A stretch of DNA of 47,023 nucleotides from an uncultured Monoglobus sp. (GCA_947630135.1 CANRGH010000039.1:1-47023); one strand, 5' to 3'; shown: positions 33,401 through 41,013, counted from the stretch's first letter. Made by a program: numbers and translations. The notes: generated by a model not told the origin, from the sequence alone.

Positions 33401-34712
33401 GACCGCCATAGCACTCGCGCGGAAATATTACGAGCAGAAGGATATAAACGCGCCCGAACCCGAACTGAAGCGAATTTCAAAAGGAATGGTAGATGTTAAG
33501 CGTACCACCGGCCAGCACCCGGGCGGAATTATAGTCTGCCCGAAAACGATGGACATACATGATTTCACGCCGGTCCAGCACCCGGCGGACAAGAAGGACT
33601 CGGACATTATCACCACTCATTTTGACTTTCATTCTATACATGACAATCTGCTCAAGCTTGATATTCTCGGTCACGACGACCCTTCGACGATCAGGATGCT
33701 CGAGGACCTGACCGGGATCGACGCGCTGAAGATACCGCTTGACGATCCCGAAACTATGAGCATATTCAGCGGAACCGAGGCGATCGGAGTTACGCCAGAG
33801 CAGATCGACAGCAAGGTCGGCACCTTCGGCGTTCCGGAGTTCGGCACGAATTTCGTGCGCGGCATGCTGGTCGACACAATGCCGAAAACCTTTGTCGAGC
33901 TGCTGATAATATCGGGTCTGTCGCACGGCACCGACGTGTGGCTCAACAACGCGCAGGACCTTATCAAAAACAAAACCGCCAGTCTTTCCGAGGTTATCGG
34001 ATTGAGAGACGACATTATGGTATATCTTATTCAAAAGGGCTTAAAGCCCGACATGGCGTTCCAGATCATGGAATTTGTCAGAAAAGGCAGGGCCGCAAAA
34101 GAGGGAATGCCCGAAAATTACGAAAAGGCCATGCGCGAGAACAACGTTCCCGAATGGTATATAAACTCCTGCAAAAAAATCAAGTATATGTTCCCGAAGG
34201 CGCACGCGGCGGCCTATGTTATGATGGCGTTCAGAATAGCATATTTTAAAGTCCATTATCCGACCGAGTTTTACATGGCTTATTTCACCGTGAGAGCGGA
34301 TTTGTTTGACGCTTCGATTATGGCCGTTGGAAAAGACAGAGTCGTTCAGGAAATGCGCAAGATACGCGCGAAAGGTCCTTCCGCCACCGCGAACGAGAAA
34401 AACCTGTTCACGATTCTTGAGGTCTGCCTTGAGATGTATGAGCGCGGGATAGGTTTCGCACCCGTTAACATTTACGAGAGCCACGCCTTTAAGTTCGGGC
34501 TCAAGAATAAAAAAATCCTGCCGCCGCTCAACGCGTTCCCCGGAGTCGGAACCGCCGCGGCGCAGGCGGTTTACGAGGCGGCCCGCGACGGGGAATTTAT
34601 GTCAAAGGACGACCTGAAGCAGCGCTCGGGCGTGACAAGAACCGTGATCGACATTCTGGCGGACAACGGAGTTCTGGGTGATATGCCCGACAGCTCGCAG
34701 ATCTCGTTCTGA
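30456..34712 (+). CDS. polC: DNA polymerase III alpha subunit, PolC type
   Basis: 1418 residues, matching Gram-positive PolC (about 1440). The ATG at 30456 is chosen because AAAGGA lies nine bases upstream; an ATG three codons earlier overlaps that site. Domains in order: N-terminal domain; OB fold (about 215-300); split PHP domain starting at HLHTK (His321, His323); an inserted DEDD 3'-5' exonuclease with FDLETTGL (Asp408, Glu410) and HRALADAEAA; then the polymerase with GSRGSVGSSFAAFLS, a four-cysteine zinc site (CPEC...CPKC), and PDIDLNF (catalytic Asp944, Asp946). The leading-strand replicase of low-GC Gram-positives. Confidence 0.97.
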   Translation: MTPKVLEIFDRVTVTEKYASALDLFEVETCSVDMRADRIDLYLNGGKAADFLPAADTRAFIEMTKNLYGIRAFDILVKYPGVGFSDEYFDYLMDAYLSVHDSGRAFLSGAEAVYENGVLTVTGLTGNEKILKNIGFESFMRRHMSYAFGTDVRVNLVFSDTDREEYLRRQEEIERSLEAEAARTAPKPVKKPRTAKQFGRYIDEEPMPIINLTEDTGTCVVQGEIIECETREVARGNRKNLSIRFSIGDDEWAVTCSAYGGEEKLKTLKSMLSEGAMLKVKGNYKFDDFLKTNIIDVTAALAIETPPVRSDNYPKKRVELHLHTKMSAMDAMTSIGDLVDRAAYWGHPAIAITDHGVVQGFPDAAAAAAKHKGLKMIYGMEGYLIDDINSRELNKIREIKNGTYVVFDLETTGLKAETEAITEIGAVKIKDGIIIDSFSQLVDPEKNISAEITQITGITNEMVENMPTIAEVMPKFHKFCEGAVMVAHNTSFDMSFIYAAARRLNMYFSNKTADTLKMSRKLWPDEEVHKLDVVCGRLGVELNNHHRALADAEAAAHCFIKMMEMTEWKQAAELEKEITVIEKDDPKIKERKYHIILLARNYVGLKNLYKLISASNLDYFYRRPGIPKSLLHKHREGIIIGSACEQGELYRGIIKGLADDELREIAKFYDYLEIQPLGNNAFMLRNNQVKDMDELIEINKKIVELGDSVGKKTVATCDVHFMDPKDEMYRRVLQGAQGYEGAENQAPLFFRTTDEMMDEFSYLGDRCEEIVIDNTIEIADMIEDIKPVKSGSYPPEIPNSERDLVEMCRKKAHEVYGDVLPEIVEKRMEKELDCIVKYGYSVMYMIAHKLVKKSNEAGYLVGSRGSVGSSFAAFLSDITEVNALCPHYICPECKYSEFFEHGEYQVGMDMPDKICPKCGAPLKKDGLNIPFETFLGFKGDKVPDIDLNFSGEYQATAHKYVGELFGEEYVFKAGTIGTIADKTAIALARKYYEQKDINAPEPELKRISKGMVDVKRTTGQHPGGIIVCPKTMDIHDFTPVQHPADKKDSDIITTHFDFHSIHDNLLKLDILGHDDPSTIRMLEDLTGIDALKIPLDDPETMSIFSGTEAIGVTPEQIDSKVGTFGVPEFGTNFVRGMLVDTMPKTFVELLIISGLSHGTDVWLNNAQDLIKNKTASLSEVIGLRDDIMVYLIQKGLKPDMAFQIMEFVRKGRAAKEGMPENYEKAMRENNVPEWYINSCKKIKYMFPKAHAAAYVMMAFRIAYFKVHYPTEFYMAYFTVRADLFDASIMAVGKDRVVQEMRKIRAKGPSATANEKNLFTILEVCLEMYERGIGFAPVNIYESHAFKFGLKNKKILPPLNAFPGVGTAAAQAVYEAARDGEFMSKDDLKQRSGVTRTVIDILADNGVLGDMPDSSQISF

Positions 34713-34715
34713 TTT

Positions 34716-35456
34716 TTAAGAATTTTCAAAATCCGTTTCCGCAACCGAGGCGCCGTACACATGAGCGGCGCCTTTTTCTTTCAGCGCCCGCGCGCATTCG
34801 TTAAACGTTGAGCCGGTCGTTTTCACGTCGTCGATAACGAGTATGTTCTTTTTATTGATAAAACCCGGATCAATTTTCACTTCAAACGCGCCGAAAAGAT
34901 TTTCGCGGCGCATATCGCCGCTGAGCGACGTCTGCTTTGTTGTTTCTCTCACGCGGCACAAAATATTTTTCATGTAAGGAACTTCAAGCCTTTTTGAGAC
35001 TTCCGCCGCCAATATATGACACTGGTCAAATCCCGGATTTCTCATTCTTTCCTTTCTCGGAGGCACCGCGGCGATCAGATCAATTTTTTTAAGCTTTCCG
35101 GACACTGACGCGGCGATCATTCCGCCGAATGTTTTGTAAGAGCCCGAAGCGAAACCCCTTTTAAAGTTCAAAATCCCGCCCTTTGTATTCTCGTCATACA
35201 CGCATGCCGATATTATGCGGTCATAATTCATTGAACCGCCGCTTTTTCTCAAATCAAAACATTCGCCGCAAATATTTTTATCTTGATCGATCGGCGTTCC
35301 GCAAATTGAGCAGCAGCGCTCATTCACGCAAAAGCGAATTTTATCCATACATTCCGCGCATATATAAACGCCCGTTTCGGAACGCGGCATAACCTTTCCG
35401 CAAAACGCGCATTTTTCGGGATAAAGAATATATAATATTTTGTCAATAAAGCTCAT
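34716..35456 (-). CDS. comFC: ComF-family phosphoribosyltransferase-like protein
   Basis: 246 residues from MSFIDKILYILYP. Two zinc-binding CxxC pairs lie in the first 80 residues (CAFCG...CAEC and CSICG...CGEC). The C-terminal half is a type I PRTase fold with the PRPP loop ILVIDDVKTTGSTFNECA. ComFC/GntX proteins support DNA uptake and recombination in competent bacteria. Its 3' end is convergent with polC, 3 bases apart, and contains the polC terminator. Start choice is moderately certain, since GGAGG is 13 bases upstream. Confidence 0.9.
   Translation of the reverse strand: MSFIDKILYILYPEKCAFCGKVMPRSETGVYICAECMDKIRFCVNERCCSICGTPIDQDKNICGECFDLRKSGGSMNYDRIISACVYDENTKGGILNFKRGFASGSYKTFGGMIAASVSGKLKKIDLIAAVPPRKERMRNPGFDQCHILAAEVSKRLEVPYMKNILCRVRETTKQTSLSGDMRRENLFGAFEVKIDPGFINKKNILVIDDVKTTGSTFNECARALKEKGAAHVYGASVAETDFENS
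34749..34772 (+). terminator. polC terminator inside the comFC coding region
   Basis: GGCGCCG and CGGCGCC arms (10-base loop) then TTTTTCTTT on the plus strand. It lies within the last codons of comFC on the opposite strand. Confidence 0.75.
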
Positions 35457-35533
35457 AATTTTCGTTTCGCCTCCGATCATAAATTTTGTAAAATTATATC
35501 ACAAAATTCTACAAATTTCAACACGAAAAAAGA

Positions 35534-35551
35534 GCCGCGCAAAAGCGCGGC
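35534..35551 (-). terminator. Terminator after rplL
   Basis: GCCGCGC-TTTT-GCGCGGC followed by a T-run on the minus strand; closes the ribosomal operon. Confidence 0.9.
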
Positions 35552-35571
35552 CCGATTTCATACAAGTCGAA

Positions 35572-35943
35572 TTATTTGAGCTCAACCTGAGCGCCAACCT
35601 CTTCGAGCTTGGTCTTGATCTCTTCGGCCTCTTCCTTGGAAACGCCTTCCTTAACAGCCTTGGGAGCGCCGTCAACAAGAGCCTTCGCGTCAGCCAGACC
35701 AAGGCTTGTGATCTCGCGAACAACCTTGATAACCTTGATTTTCTGAGCGCCCGCGCCTGTCAGAACAACGTCAAACTCAGTCTGCTCCGCAGCGCCGCCG
35801 CCGGCCTCGCCCGCAGCGCCCGCAACCATAACGGGAGCAGCGGCGCTTACGCCGAACTCATCTTCCAATGCCTTAACCAAATCATTAACTTCAACCAATG
35901 TTAACTCTTTAATTTCATCAAGAATTTTTGTTATATCAGCCAT
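35572..35943 (-). CDS. rplL: Ribosomal protein bL12 (L7/L12)
   Basis: 123 residues from [18 protein letters not shown]; the ATG follows GGAGG by eight bases. Ala/Gly-rich hinge (about residues 32-52), then the C-terminal domain with [22 protein letters not shown] and [16 protein letters not shown]. It forms the flexible stalk that recruits translation GTPases, bound through L10. Last gene of the operon; rpoB does not follow. Confidence 0.97.
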   Translation of the reverse strand: MADITKILDEIKELTLVEVNDLVKALEDEFGVSAAAPVMVAGAAGEAGGGAAEQTEFDVVLTGAGAQKIKVIKVVREITSLGLADAKALVDGAPKAVKEGVSKEEAEEIKTKLEEVGAQVELK

Positions 35944-35994
35944 CTTTTTATCCTCCATTTTTAAAAATTTTAAAGATTACTTTTCAAATATTAA

Positions 35995-36660
35995 TTACTC
36001 GGCAGCGGGCGCTTCAGCCGCCTCTTCTGCCGGCGCCTCGGCAGGCGCTTCTTCAGCCTTGGGTTCTTCGGCCGCCTTTGCCTCCTCAGCAGGAGTATTC
36101 TCCGTAGGAGCATCCTCCGCAGGCGCATCCTCCGCAGGCGCATCCTCCGAACTGCCGTGGCCGGGGGTTGCCTCCTCGTCCACTATTGCCTGAAGTGTGC
36201 GGGCAAGAGCTCCGATAGGCGAAAGCAGAGATCCCAGCATTTTGGAGATGAGAACCTCTTTCGAGGGAATTGAAGCGTATTTCTTGACTTCATCGATCGA
36301 GATAACCGCGCCGTCAACAAAACCTGCTTTTACTTCAAGCTTTTCATGATCCTTCGCAAAATCGCAAAGAACCTTCGCGGGTGAAACAACGTCCTCACTG
36401 CTGGTCGCGATAGCCGTGGGTCCCTCTAAAACGCTGTCAAGTCCCTCAAGACCCGCCTCTTTGACCGCAAAGTGAATAATGCTGTTTTTAATAACGGTAT
36501 ACTGAACATTGGCCTCGCGAAGCTTGCGGCGAAGCTCTGTGTCCTGCTCAACGGTGAGGCCTCTGTAATCGGCCAGAACACCTGCCTGAGCATTATTGAG
36601 TCTGTCCGCCAGCTCTTTAACCATTGCTTTTTTGCTTTCCAATACTTTTGCGCTTGGCAT
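35995..36660 (-). CDS. rplJ: Ribosomal protein uL10 with an acidic Ala/Glu/Pro C-terminal tail
   Basis: 221 residues from MPSAKVLESKKAMVKELADR, GGAGG nine bases upstream. The L10 core (about 164 residues) binds the stalk base of 23S rRNA and carries L7/L12 dimers. It is followed by a 57-residue low-complexity tail of Ala, Glu, Pro and Asp that is not part of usual L10 proteins (about 165-175 residues). The tail includes EDAPAEDAPAEDAP, encoded by tandem 15-base repeats at 36116-36150. An L10 leader RNA and separate promoter precede the gene. Confidence 0.95.
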   Translation of the reverse strand: MPSAKVLESKKAMVKELADRLNNAQAGVLADYRGLTVEQDTELRRKLREANVQYTVIKNSIIHFAVKEAGLEGLDSVLEGPTAIATSSEDVVSPAKVLCDFAKDHEKLEVKAGFVDGAVISIDEVKKYASIPSKEVLISKMLGSLLSPIGALARTLQAIVDEEATPGHGSSEDAPAEDAPAEDAPTENTPAEEAKAAEEPKAEEAPAEAPAEEAAEAPAAE

Positions 36661-36685
36661 TAATTTATTCCTCCTTCCGTAAAAA

Positions 36686-36709
36686 ATCCCTCGCAAACAT
36701 ACGAGGGAT
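36686..36709 (-). terminator. Attenuator of the L10 leader
   Basis: ATCCCTCG and CGAGGGAT arms with T-run (TTTTTTA) on the minus strand, 26 bases before the rplJ start codon. Confidence 0.85.
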
Positions 36710-36817
36710 ATAATTACGCGATAAAATTAATGTAATATATCATCCTCGGCAGGAATTACGGCTCATGCCGCCAATTTATGCGGCCGCCCCCTGCTGTCTG
36801 CGGAATAATCTTAACAA
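36710..36817 (-). promoter_or_regulatory. Ribosomal L10 leader (autoregulatory RNA)
   Basis: The minus-strand RNA contains CCGCAGACAGCAGG (36790-36803) and the facing strand CCTGCCGAGGA (36743-36753). These are the conserved core of the Firmicutes L10 leader, which mimics the L10 site in 23S rRNA. Binding of excess L10-L12 complex would favour the downstream terminator and shut off rplJL. Confidence 0.85.
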
Positions 36818-36823
36818 ATATTT

Positions 36824-36852
36824 ATTTTAACACAAAAAACAATATTTGTCAA
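36824..36852 (-). promoter_or_regulatory. Internal promoter for rplJL
   Basis: TTGACA, 17 bases, TAAAAT between rplA and the L10 leader; predicted start near 36817. Confidence 0.8.
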
Positions 36853-36854
36853 TA

Positions 36855-37550
36855 CTAAGCTTCTAATTTGTTGCCGGCAATTTTGATGCCGGGACCCATC
36901 GTTGAAGCGATGGTTACAGATCTCAAATACATACCCTTTGCCGCGGCGGGCTTAGCCTTGATGATCGCACTCATAAGAACCTTAAAGTTCTCGTTAAGCT
37001 TCTCGGGGCCGAATGAGACCTTGCCGATCGGGCAATGAATAATGTTGGCCTTGTCAAGTCTGTATTCGATCTTACCGGCTTTAGCCTCCTCAACCGCCTT
37101 GGCGACATCCGGAGTAACCGTGCCGGCCTTGGGGTTAGGCATAAGACCCTTAGGACCGAGTATTCTACCTATTCTGCCGACAACGCCCATCATGTCGGGG
37201 CTTGCTATCGCGACGTCAAAGTCGAACCAGTTCTCGGTCTGGATTTTCTGTGCCATATCCTCGGCGCCCACATAATCGGCGCCCGCGGCTTTCGCCGCCT
37301 CCGCCTTATCGTCACGGGCGAATACCAGAACCTTAACGTTCTTACCCGTTCCGTTGGGGAGAACAACGGCGCCTCTTACCTGCTGATCGGCGTGTCTTGA
37401 GTCAACGCCGAGCTTCGCGTGGAGTTCAACAGTCTCGTCAAACTTCGCGGAAGCGGCCTTGCAGACAAGCTGAAGCGCTTCGTCGGGATCATAAAGCTTT
37501 CCTCTCTCAACGAGTTTTGAAGCTTCCTGATACTTTTTACCTTTCTTCAT
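36855..37550 (-). CDS. rplA: Ribosomal protein uL1
   Basis: 231 residues, normal for L1. Starts [21 protein letters not shown] and carries [21 protein letters not shown], the strongest L1 signature, and [18 protein letters not shown]. It forms the mobile stalk at the E site and usually represses its own operon by binding an mRNA copy of its rRNA site; such a site is seen before rplK. The -35 of the internal rplJL promoter nearly abuts its stop codon. Confidence 0.97.
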   Translation of the reverse strand: MKKGKKYQEASKLVERGKLYDPDEALQLVCKAASAKFDETVELHAKLGVDSRHADQQVRGAVVLPNGTGKNVKVLVFARDDKAEAAKAAGADYVGAEDMAQKIQTENWFDFDVAIASPDMMGVVGRIGRILGPKGLMPNPKAGTVTPDVAKAVEEAKAGKIEYRLDKANIIHCPIGKVSFGPEKLNENFKVLMSAIIKAKPAAAKGMYLRSVTIASTMGPGIKIAGNKLEA

Positions 37551-37617
37551 AAATTAATCCTCCTTCGTGGTTACACAGAATTTAAAATTCCTCCCACTTT
37601 TCTTGAATTCCTGAAAC

Positions 37618-38043
37618 TTACTCCTCTACCGTGATACCCATCGAGCGGGCTGTTCCGGCGATCATAGACATTGCCGCCTCCAAAGACGCCGCGTTCAGAT
37701 CCTGCATCTTTTTCTCGGCTATCTCCTGCAGAGCGGCCTTTGTTATCTGAGCCACCTTTGTCTTGTTCGGAACTCCCGAACCCTTCTCAATGCCGCAGGC
37801 CTTTTTGATAAGAACCGGAGCCGGCGGAGTTTTGGTTATAAACGAGAACGATCTGTCCTGATATACCGTGATAACAACGGGTATAATGGTTCCCATATCA
37901 GCTCTTGTTTTTTCATTAAACTGCTTTGTGAACTCCATAATATTCACGCCGTGCTGACCGAGAGCAGGTCCGACAGGGGGAGCCGGAGTGGCCTGACCCG
38001 CGGGGATTTGCAGCTTAATATAACCTGTGATTTTCTGTGCCAT
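37618..38043 (-). CDS. rplK: Ribosomal protein uL11
   Basis: 141 residues from [20 protein letters not shown]; the ATG follows AGGAGGTG, and a longer frame running into the leader is not supported. [18 protein letters not shown] and the C-terminal [10 protein letters not shown] are typical of L11, which lies at the GTPase centre. Followed by rplA. A probable L1-binding structure sits 27 bases before the start codon. Confidence 0.97.
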   Translation of the reverse strand: MAQKITGYIKLQIPAGQATPAPPVGPALGQHGVNIMEFTKQFNEKTRADMGTIIPVVITVYQDRSFSFITKTPPAPVLIKKACGIEKGSGVPNKTKVAQITKAALQEIAEKKMQDLNAASLEAAMSMIAGTARSMGITVEE

Positions 38044-38069
38044 GTGAATACACCTCCTCATAAACAATA

Positions 38070-38098
38070 GTGGTATTATCGGGCTTACGCCCTCCCAC
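38070..38098 (-). promoter_or_regulatory. Likely L1-binding site in the rplK-rplA leader
   Basis: Minus-strand RNA folds as GUGG - GA - GGGC - GUAA - GCCC - GAUAAUA - CCAC: two short stems around an asymmetric purine-rich loop. This is the form of the L1 site on 23S rRNA and of its mRNA mimics. A 9-base inverted repeat (AACCCGTTT/AAACGGGTT) lies just upstream. Function inferred from the family. Confidence 0.65.
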
Positions 38099-38153
38099 AA
38101 ACCCGTTTAAAACGGGTTATATATAAACGGAATAATCCGTGTGGGTAACAAAT

Positions 38154-38678
38154 TTATGCAATTGATTCGATCTGGTTAAACTCAAGATCAACGTCGGTGT
38201 CTCTTCCGAACATCGAAACCTTGACCTTAACCTTTTCCTTCTCAAAGTTAATGTCGGTTATGACTCCCAAAAATCCCTCGAGAGCGCCGTATTTAACTCT
38301 GATGCTGTCGCCGACCTCAAAATCGATCTTAACCGTCTTTTTCTCAAGACCCATTTTCTCTATTTCCTCATCGGTAAGAGCGACGGGCTTTGAGCCAGGA
38401 CCGACAAATCCCGTAACTCCGCGGCAGTTGCGCACTACATACCAGCTCTGATCGTTCATTATCATCTTGACCATAACGTAGCTCGGAAATATTTTGCGCT
38501 CGGAAATTTTCTTTTTGTTATCCTTGATCTCGATTACCTCTTCCATAGGAACCTTTACATCCTGGATAACGTCTTCCATTCCGCGGTTCTCAACTGTTTT
38601 CAATATGTCGTCCATAACCTTATTTTCATATCCGGAATATGTGTGGGCGACATACCACTTAGCTTTGTTGTCTGCCAT
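38154..38678 (-). CDS. nusG: Transcription termination/antitermination factor NusG
   Basis: 174 residues. N-terminal NGN domain starting KWYVAHTYSGYENKV with YVMVKM and WYVVRNCRGVTGFVGPG. The C-terminal KOW domain has GDSIRVKYGALEGFLGVITDI. It couples RNA polymerase to the ribosome or Rho. Between secE and rplK, its usual place. Confidence 0.97.
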   Translation of the reverse strand: MADNKAKWYVAHTYSGYENKVMDDILKTVENRGMEDVIQDVKVPMEEVIEIKDNKKKISERKIFPSYVMVKMIMNDQSWYVVRNCRGVTGFVGPGSKPVALTDEEIEKMGLEKKTVKIDFEVGDSIRVKYGALEGFLGVITDINFEKEKVKVKVSMFGRDTDVDLEFNQIESIA

Positions 38679-38691
38679 AAAAAATCACCTT

Positions 38692-38901
38692 TTATCTGTT
38701 AATAATAAATGACATAGCCCATGTAAACAGAGCGTCCAAAATCCAGATAACTATGCCGACAATAAAAACGTAGAGCATAACAACAAGAGTGTTCTGTCTG
38801 ATTTTCTTGAATGTGGGCCAAACGACCTTCTTCATTTCAGACTTTACTTCTCTGACATATTTTGTTATTCTCTGAAAAAAGCTCGGTTTTGTTTTTTCCA
38901 T
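38692..38901 (-). CDS. secE: Preprotein translocase subunit SecE
   Basis: 69 residues: a basic amphipathic N-terminal helix (FFQRITKYVREVKSEMKKVVWP) and one membrane segment near the C-terminus. This is the minimal bacterial SecE. Stabilises SecY in the membrane. The KKVVWP motif before the membrane segment is diagnostic. In the rpmG-secE-nusG order. Confidence 0.95.
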   Translation of the reverse strand: MEKTKPSFFQRITKYVREVKSEMKKVVWPTFKKIRQNTLVVMLYVFIVGIVIWILDALFTWAMSFIINR

Positions 38902-38923
38902 TTTTTACACCTCAATCATCTAA

Positions 38924-39073
38924 CTATCTCGTTTCCTTGTGAACAGTGTGCTTTCTGCAGAACCTGCAATATTTTTTCATCTCAAGTCTGTCGGGGCAGT
39001 TCTGCTTGTTCTTCGTAGTGTCGTAGTTTCTCTGTTTGCATTCCGTGCAAGCCAGCGTAATCTTTGTTTGCAT
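38924..39073 (-). CDS. rpmG: Ribosomal protein bL33
   Basis: 49 residues, below the usual gene-finding length. Reads [20 protein letters not shown], then [23 protein letters not shown]. The two CxxC pairs (CTEC and CRFC) show the zinc-binding form of L33. GAGGTG lies just before the ATG. First gene of the rpmG-secE-nusG-rplKAJL series, 22 bases before secE. Confidence 0.96.
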   Translation of the reverse strand: MQTKITLACTECKQRNYDTTKNKQNCPDRLEMKKYCRFCRKHTVHKETR

Positions 39074-39126
39074 AATCTCACCTCAAATTCATAACACAAA
39101 TAAAAGCCCCAAAAGAGGCAATACCT

Positions 39127-39155
39127 ATATTAACATATTTAATTCAAGTTGTCAA
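39127..39155 (-). promoter_or_regulatory. Promoter of the rpmG-secE-nusG-rplKA operon
   Basis: TTGACA, 17 bases, TAATAT on the minus strand. The leader carries a small GCCTC/GGGGC hairpin followed by TTTTATTT (about 39095-39117), a possible weak attenuator. Confidence 0.8.
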
Positions 39156-39261
39156 CAATTTTTTGAAAATTTTTTGAAATATTTTGGCATAAAAAACTTG
39201 TCCTCTATATATAGTATCATATATATAATAAAAAACACTATATATTATTAAGAGGCATAAA

Positions 39262-40305
39262 ATGGATTATTTAAAAATTATATTTATTTATATTGGGCTG
39301 ATCATCGGTGCGGGCTTCGCATCGGGAAGAGAGATTTGCGAATATTTCAATTTCTGCTCAAACACAGACTACACGGGAATAATTATCGCCTCCATCCTCT
39401 TTTCTTTCGTTTGCTATATAATACTTAAAAAATCGGCAAAATATGAAATTTATAATATCTCGGACTACATAAAACACACCTTTTCATATTCAAAAATACT
39501 CCAGAAATTTTTTATGTGCCTGATATTCGCCGATCTCGCCGCTGGCCTTATTGTCATGCTCTCATCCGGAGGGGAAATATTAAGCGGTTTTTTAAACTCG
39601 CCGAAAATTATCTGCTCCGCCGTGACCGCGGCTCTCTGCGCCGTTGTTTTTATTTTTGATATAAAAGGAATAGCCGCCGTCAATATAATACTGGTCCCGG
39701 TCATAATAATAACGATCACCGTTATATGCTTATTTTCAATACTCTCAAAAATATATTCCCCGGCGTTTAACCCCGTATATTTTTTAACCGGCTTTGACCG
39801 GAACATGATATTTTTGTCGATATGCTATGTCAGCTACAACACTCTGACGGCCGCCGCGGTGCTGTCGCCTCTTGCAAAAACTATAAAAAGCAGAAAAATA
39901 ATTTTAAGAAGCTCGCTGGCCGCCGGAATTATCACAGGACTGCTCATATTTATCGTATGGCTCGCGATAGGCCTCAATTTTAAAACGCTCTGGTACGAAA
40001 GCTTCCCTATGAAAAAGCTCGCCGGAATGATAGACTCAAATCTCGGCAACATATATTCGCTCTGCCTTTTATTTTCAATATTCACCACGGCGGTGTCCGA
40101 AGGCTACGGAATACTATCATATTTCAGCCATGACACCATATTAAAGCGCGCTGCTTTGTCAATAATCATATTCGGGCTCACCCTTCCTCTGTCGGTCATT
40201 GATTTTTCTTACTTAGTCAAAAATCTATATTTTGTAATGGGATCGCTCGGAATGTTGTGGATGATAGTTATCTTAGCCGATTATTTAAAGGATCTTAAGA
40301 GTTAG
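39262..40305 (+). CDS. YkvI-family membrane protein (putative secondary transporter)
   Basis: 347 residues, about ten membrane segments. The first helix contains GLIIGAGFASGREICEYF, the diagnostic broken-helix motif of the YkvI group, distant relatives of LeuT/APC-type sodium-coupled transporters. C-terminal half FTTAVSEGYGILSYF. Substrate unknown. It is AT-rich compared with the ribosomal block beside it. Upstream is a short space divergent from rpmG. Confidence 0.85.
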   Translation: MDYLKIIFIYIGLIIGAGFASGREICEYFNFCSNTDYTGIIIASILFSFVCYIILKKSAKYEIYNISDYIKHTFSYSKILQKFFMCLIFADLAAGLIVMLSSGGEILSGFLNSPKIICSAVTAALCAVVFIFDIKGIAAVNIILVPVIIITITVICLFSILSKIYSPAFNPVYFLTGFDRNMIFLSICYVSYNTLTAAAVLSPLAKTIKSRKIILRSSLAAGIITGLLIFIVWLAIGLNFKTLWYESFPMKKLAGMIDSNLGNIYSLCLLFSIFTTAVSEGYGILSYFSHDTILKRAALSIIIFGLTLPLSVIDFSYLVKNLYFVMGSLGMLWMIVILADYLKDLKS

Positions 40306-40539
40306 GAACATTATCAATATTTATAAACTGTGGAAAATATGTGCGGAAAATTTTATGAACAGTCCGTATGTAGATAATGTGAAATGTTAAAAATAAAAAT
40401 TAATATATTTTCACACTGAGGTTTTCAAAGTAAAAACCTTACTTGTCATATATTACAAACATTTTCCACCACAGCATCAACAACAGCCGCAATAAAATAA
40501 ATAATATATAATATTATATATATAAAATATCTCCCAAGC
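40306..40539. other. AT-rich intergenic stretch with DnaA-box-like sites
   Basis: No gene. TGTGGAAAA (40329-40337, the complement of TTTTCCACA) and TTTTCCACC (40462-40470) resemble DnaA boxes. AGGTTTTCAAAGTAAAAACCT (near 40421-40441) is a hairpin, perhaps ending the YkvI transcript. Confidence 0.4.
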
Positions 40540-40568
40540 TTGACAAGGGAGAGATAAGATGCTATAAT
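40540..40568 (+). promoter_or_regulatory. Exact-consensus promoter of the first RNA module
   Basis: TTGACA, 17 bases, TATAAT; predicted start near 40575. Confidence 0.88.
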
Positions 40569-40574
40569 AAGATT

Positions 40575-40782
40575 AGCAAGAGGCACCGCTTATGCGGCAC
40601 AGCCTGATTAGTTAAGTTATATAACCGTCTCAGACCGGAAATTCAGAAGCGGTTATATTGATTTATAAGGAAAAAATTTTAAAAACGCGTATGCTTTGGT
40701 TTTTTATACTGGTGGTAATTGGGTAAAAAATGAGTTGCTTTATCCAAGGCTGCGTTTTTGTGCGTCGGATTTATCCGGCGCA
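40575..40782 (+). ncRNA. Putative structured RNA, module 1
   Basis: From the promoter start. A 5' part holds AGGC(AC)CGC-TTAT-GCG...GCCT and a long ATATAACCG...CGGTTATAT hairpin (about 40618-40656). Then the module: P1 AAAAACGC (40681-40688) with GCGTTTTT (40752-40759); P2 GTAT...ATAC (40689-40709); P3 TTGGGTAAA with TTTATCCAA (40719-40747); and a terminator (40761-40782). An 11-codon frame MLWFFILVVIG (40691-40726) lies in P2-P3. A near-copy follows at 40912-41013. No coding gene lies between the two, so this copy may act as a separate RNA. I do not recognise the family. Confidence 0.55.
40761..40782 (+). terminator. Terminator of RNA module 1
   Basis: TGCGTCGGA-TTTA-TCCGGCGCA with seven T following. 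Confidence 0.85.
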
Positions 40783-40827
40783 TTTTTTTATTAAAATATA
40801 ATGTTGAAATTTGTCGAAAAAATTTTA

Positions 40828-40856
40828 TTTACAAATTTTGAGGTTTATGTTATATT
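40828..40856 (+). promoter_or_regulatory. Promoter of RNA module 2 and abrB
   Basis: TTTACA, 17 bases, TATATT; predicted start near 40863. Confidence 0.75.
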
Positions 40857-40890
40857 AGAATTGCAATTCTTTTTTATATAATTTTTATTT

Positions 40891-41013
40891 ACTATCGGTA
40901 TACCGTTTTGAAAAAACGTGTATGCTTTGGTTTTTTATACCGATAGTAATTGGATAAAAAAAGAGTTGCGTCATCCAAGGCTGCGTTTTTGTGCGTCGGC
41001 TTTGGTCGGCGCA
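40891..41013 (+). promoter_or_regulatory. Structured leader of the second zinc-ribbon abrB gene (module 2)
   Basis: Copy of module 1: P1 AAAAACGT (40912-40919) with GCGTTTTT (40983-40990), P2 GTAT...ATAC, P3 TTGGAT with ATCCAA (40950-40978), and terminator 40992-41013. Changes relative to copy 1 keep pairing. An extra exact 12-base inverted repeat (ACTATCGGTATA, 40891-40902, with 40936-40947) competes with P1/P2, giving an alternative fold. The frame MLWFFIPIVIG occupies 40922-40957. The terminator ends 23 bases before the abrB start codon, so it must be read through to express the gene. Confidence 0.65.
40992..41013 (+). terminator. Terminator of RNA module 2
   Basis: TGCGTCGGC-TTTG-GTCGGCGCA then TTTTTC. 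Relative to module 1 the closing pair changes from A-T to C-G. Confidence 0.8.

Noticed and set aside
34041..34484. Open frame opposite polC
   Set aside because: Shadow of polC codons, no ribosome site.
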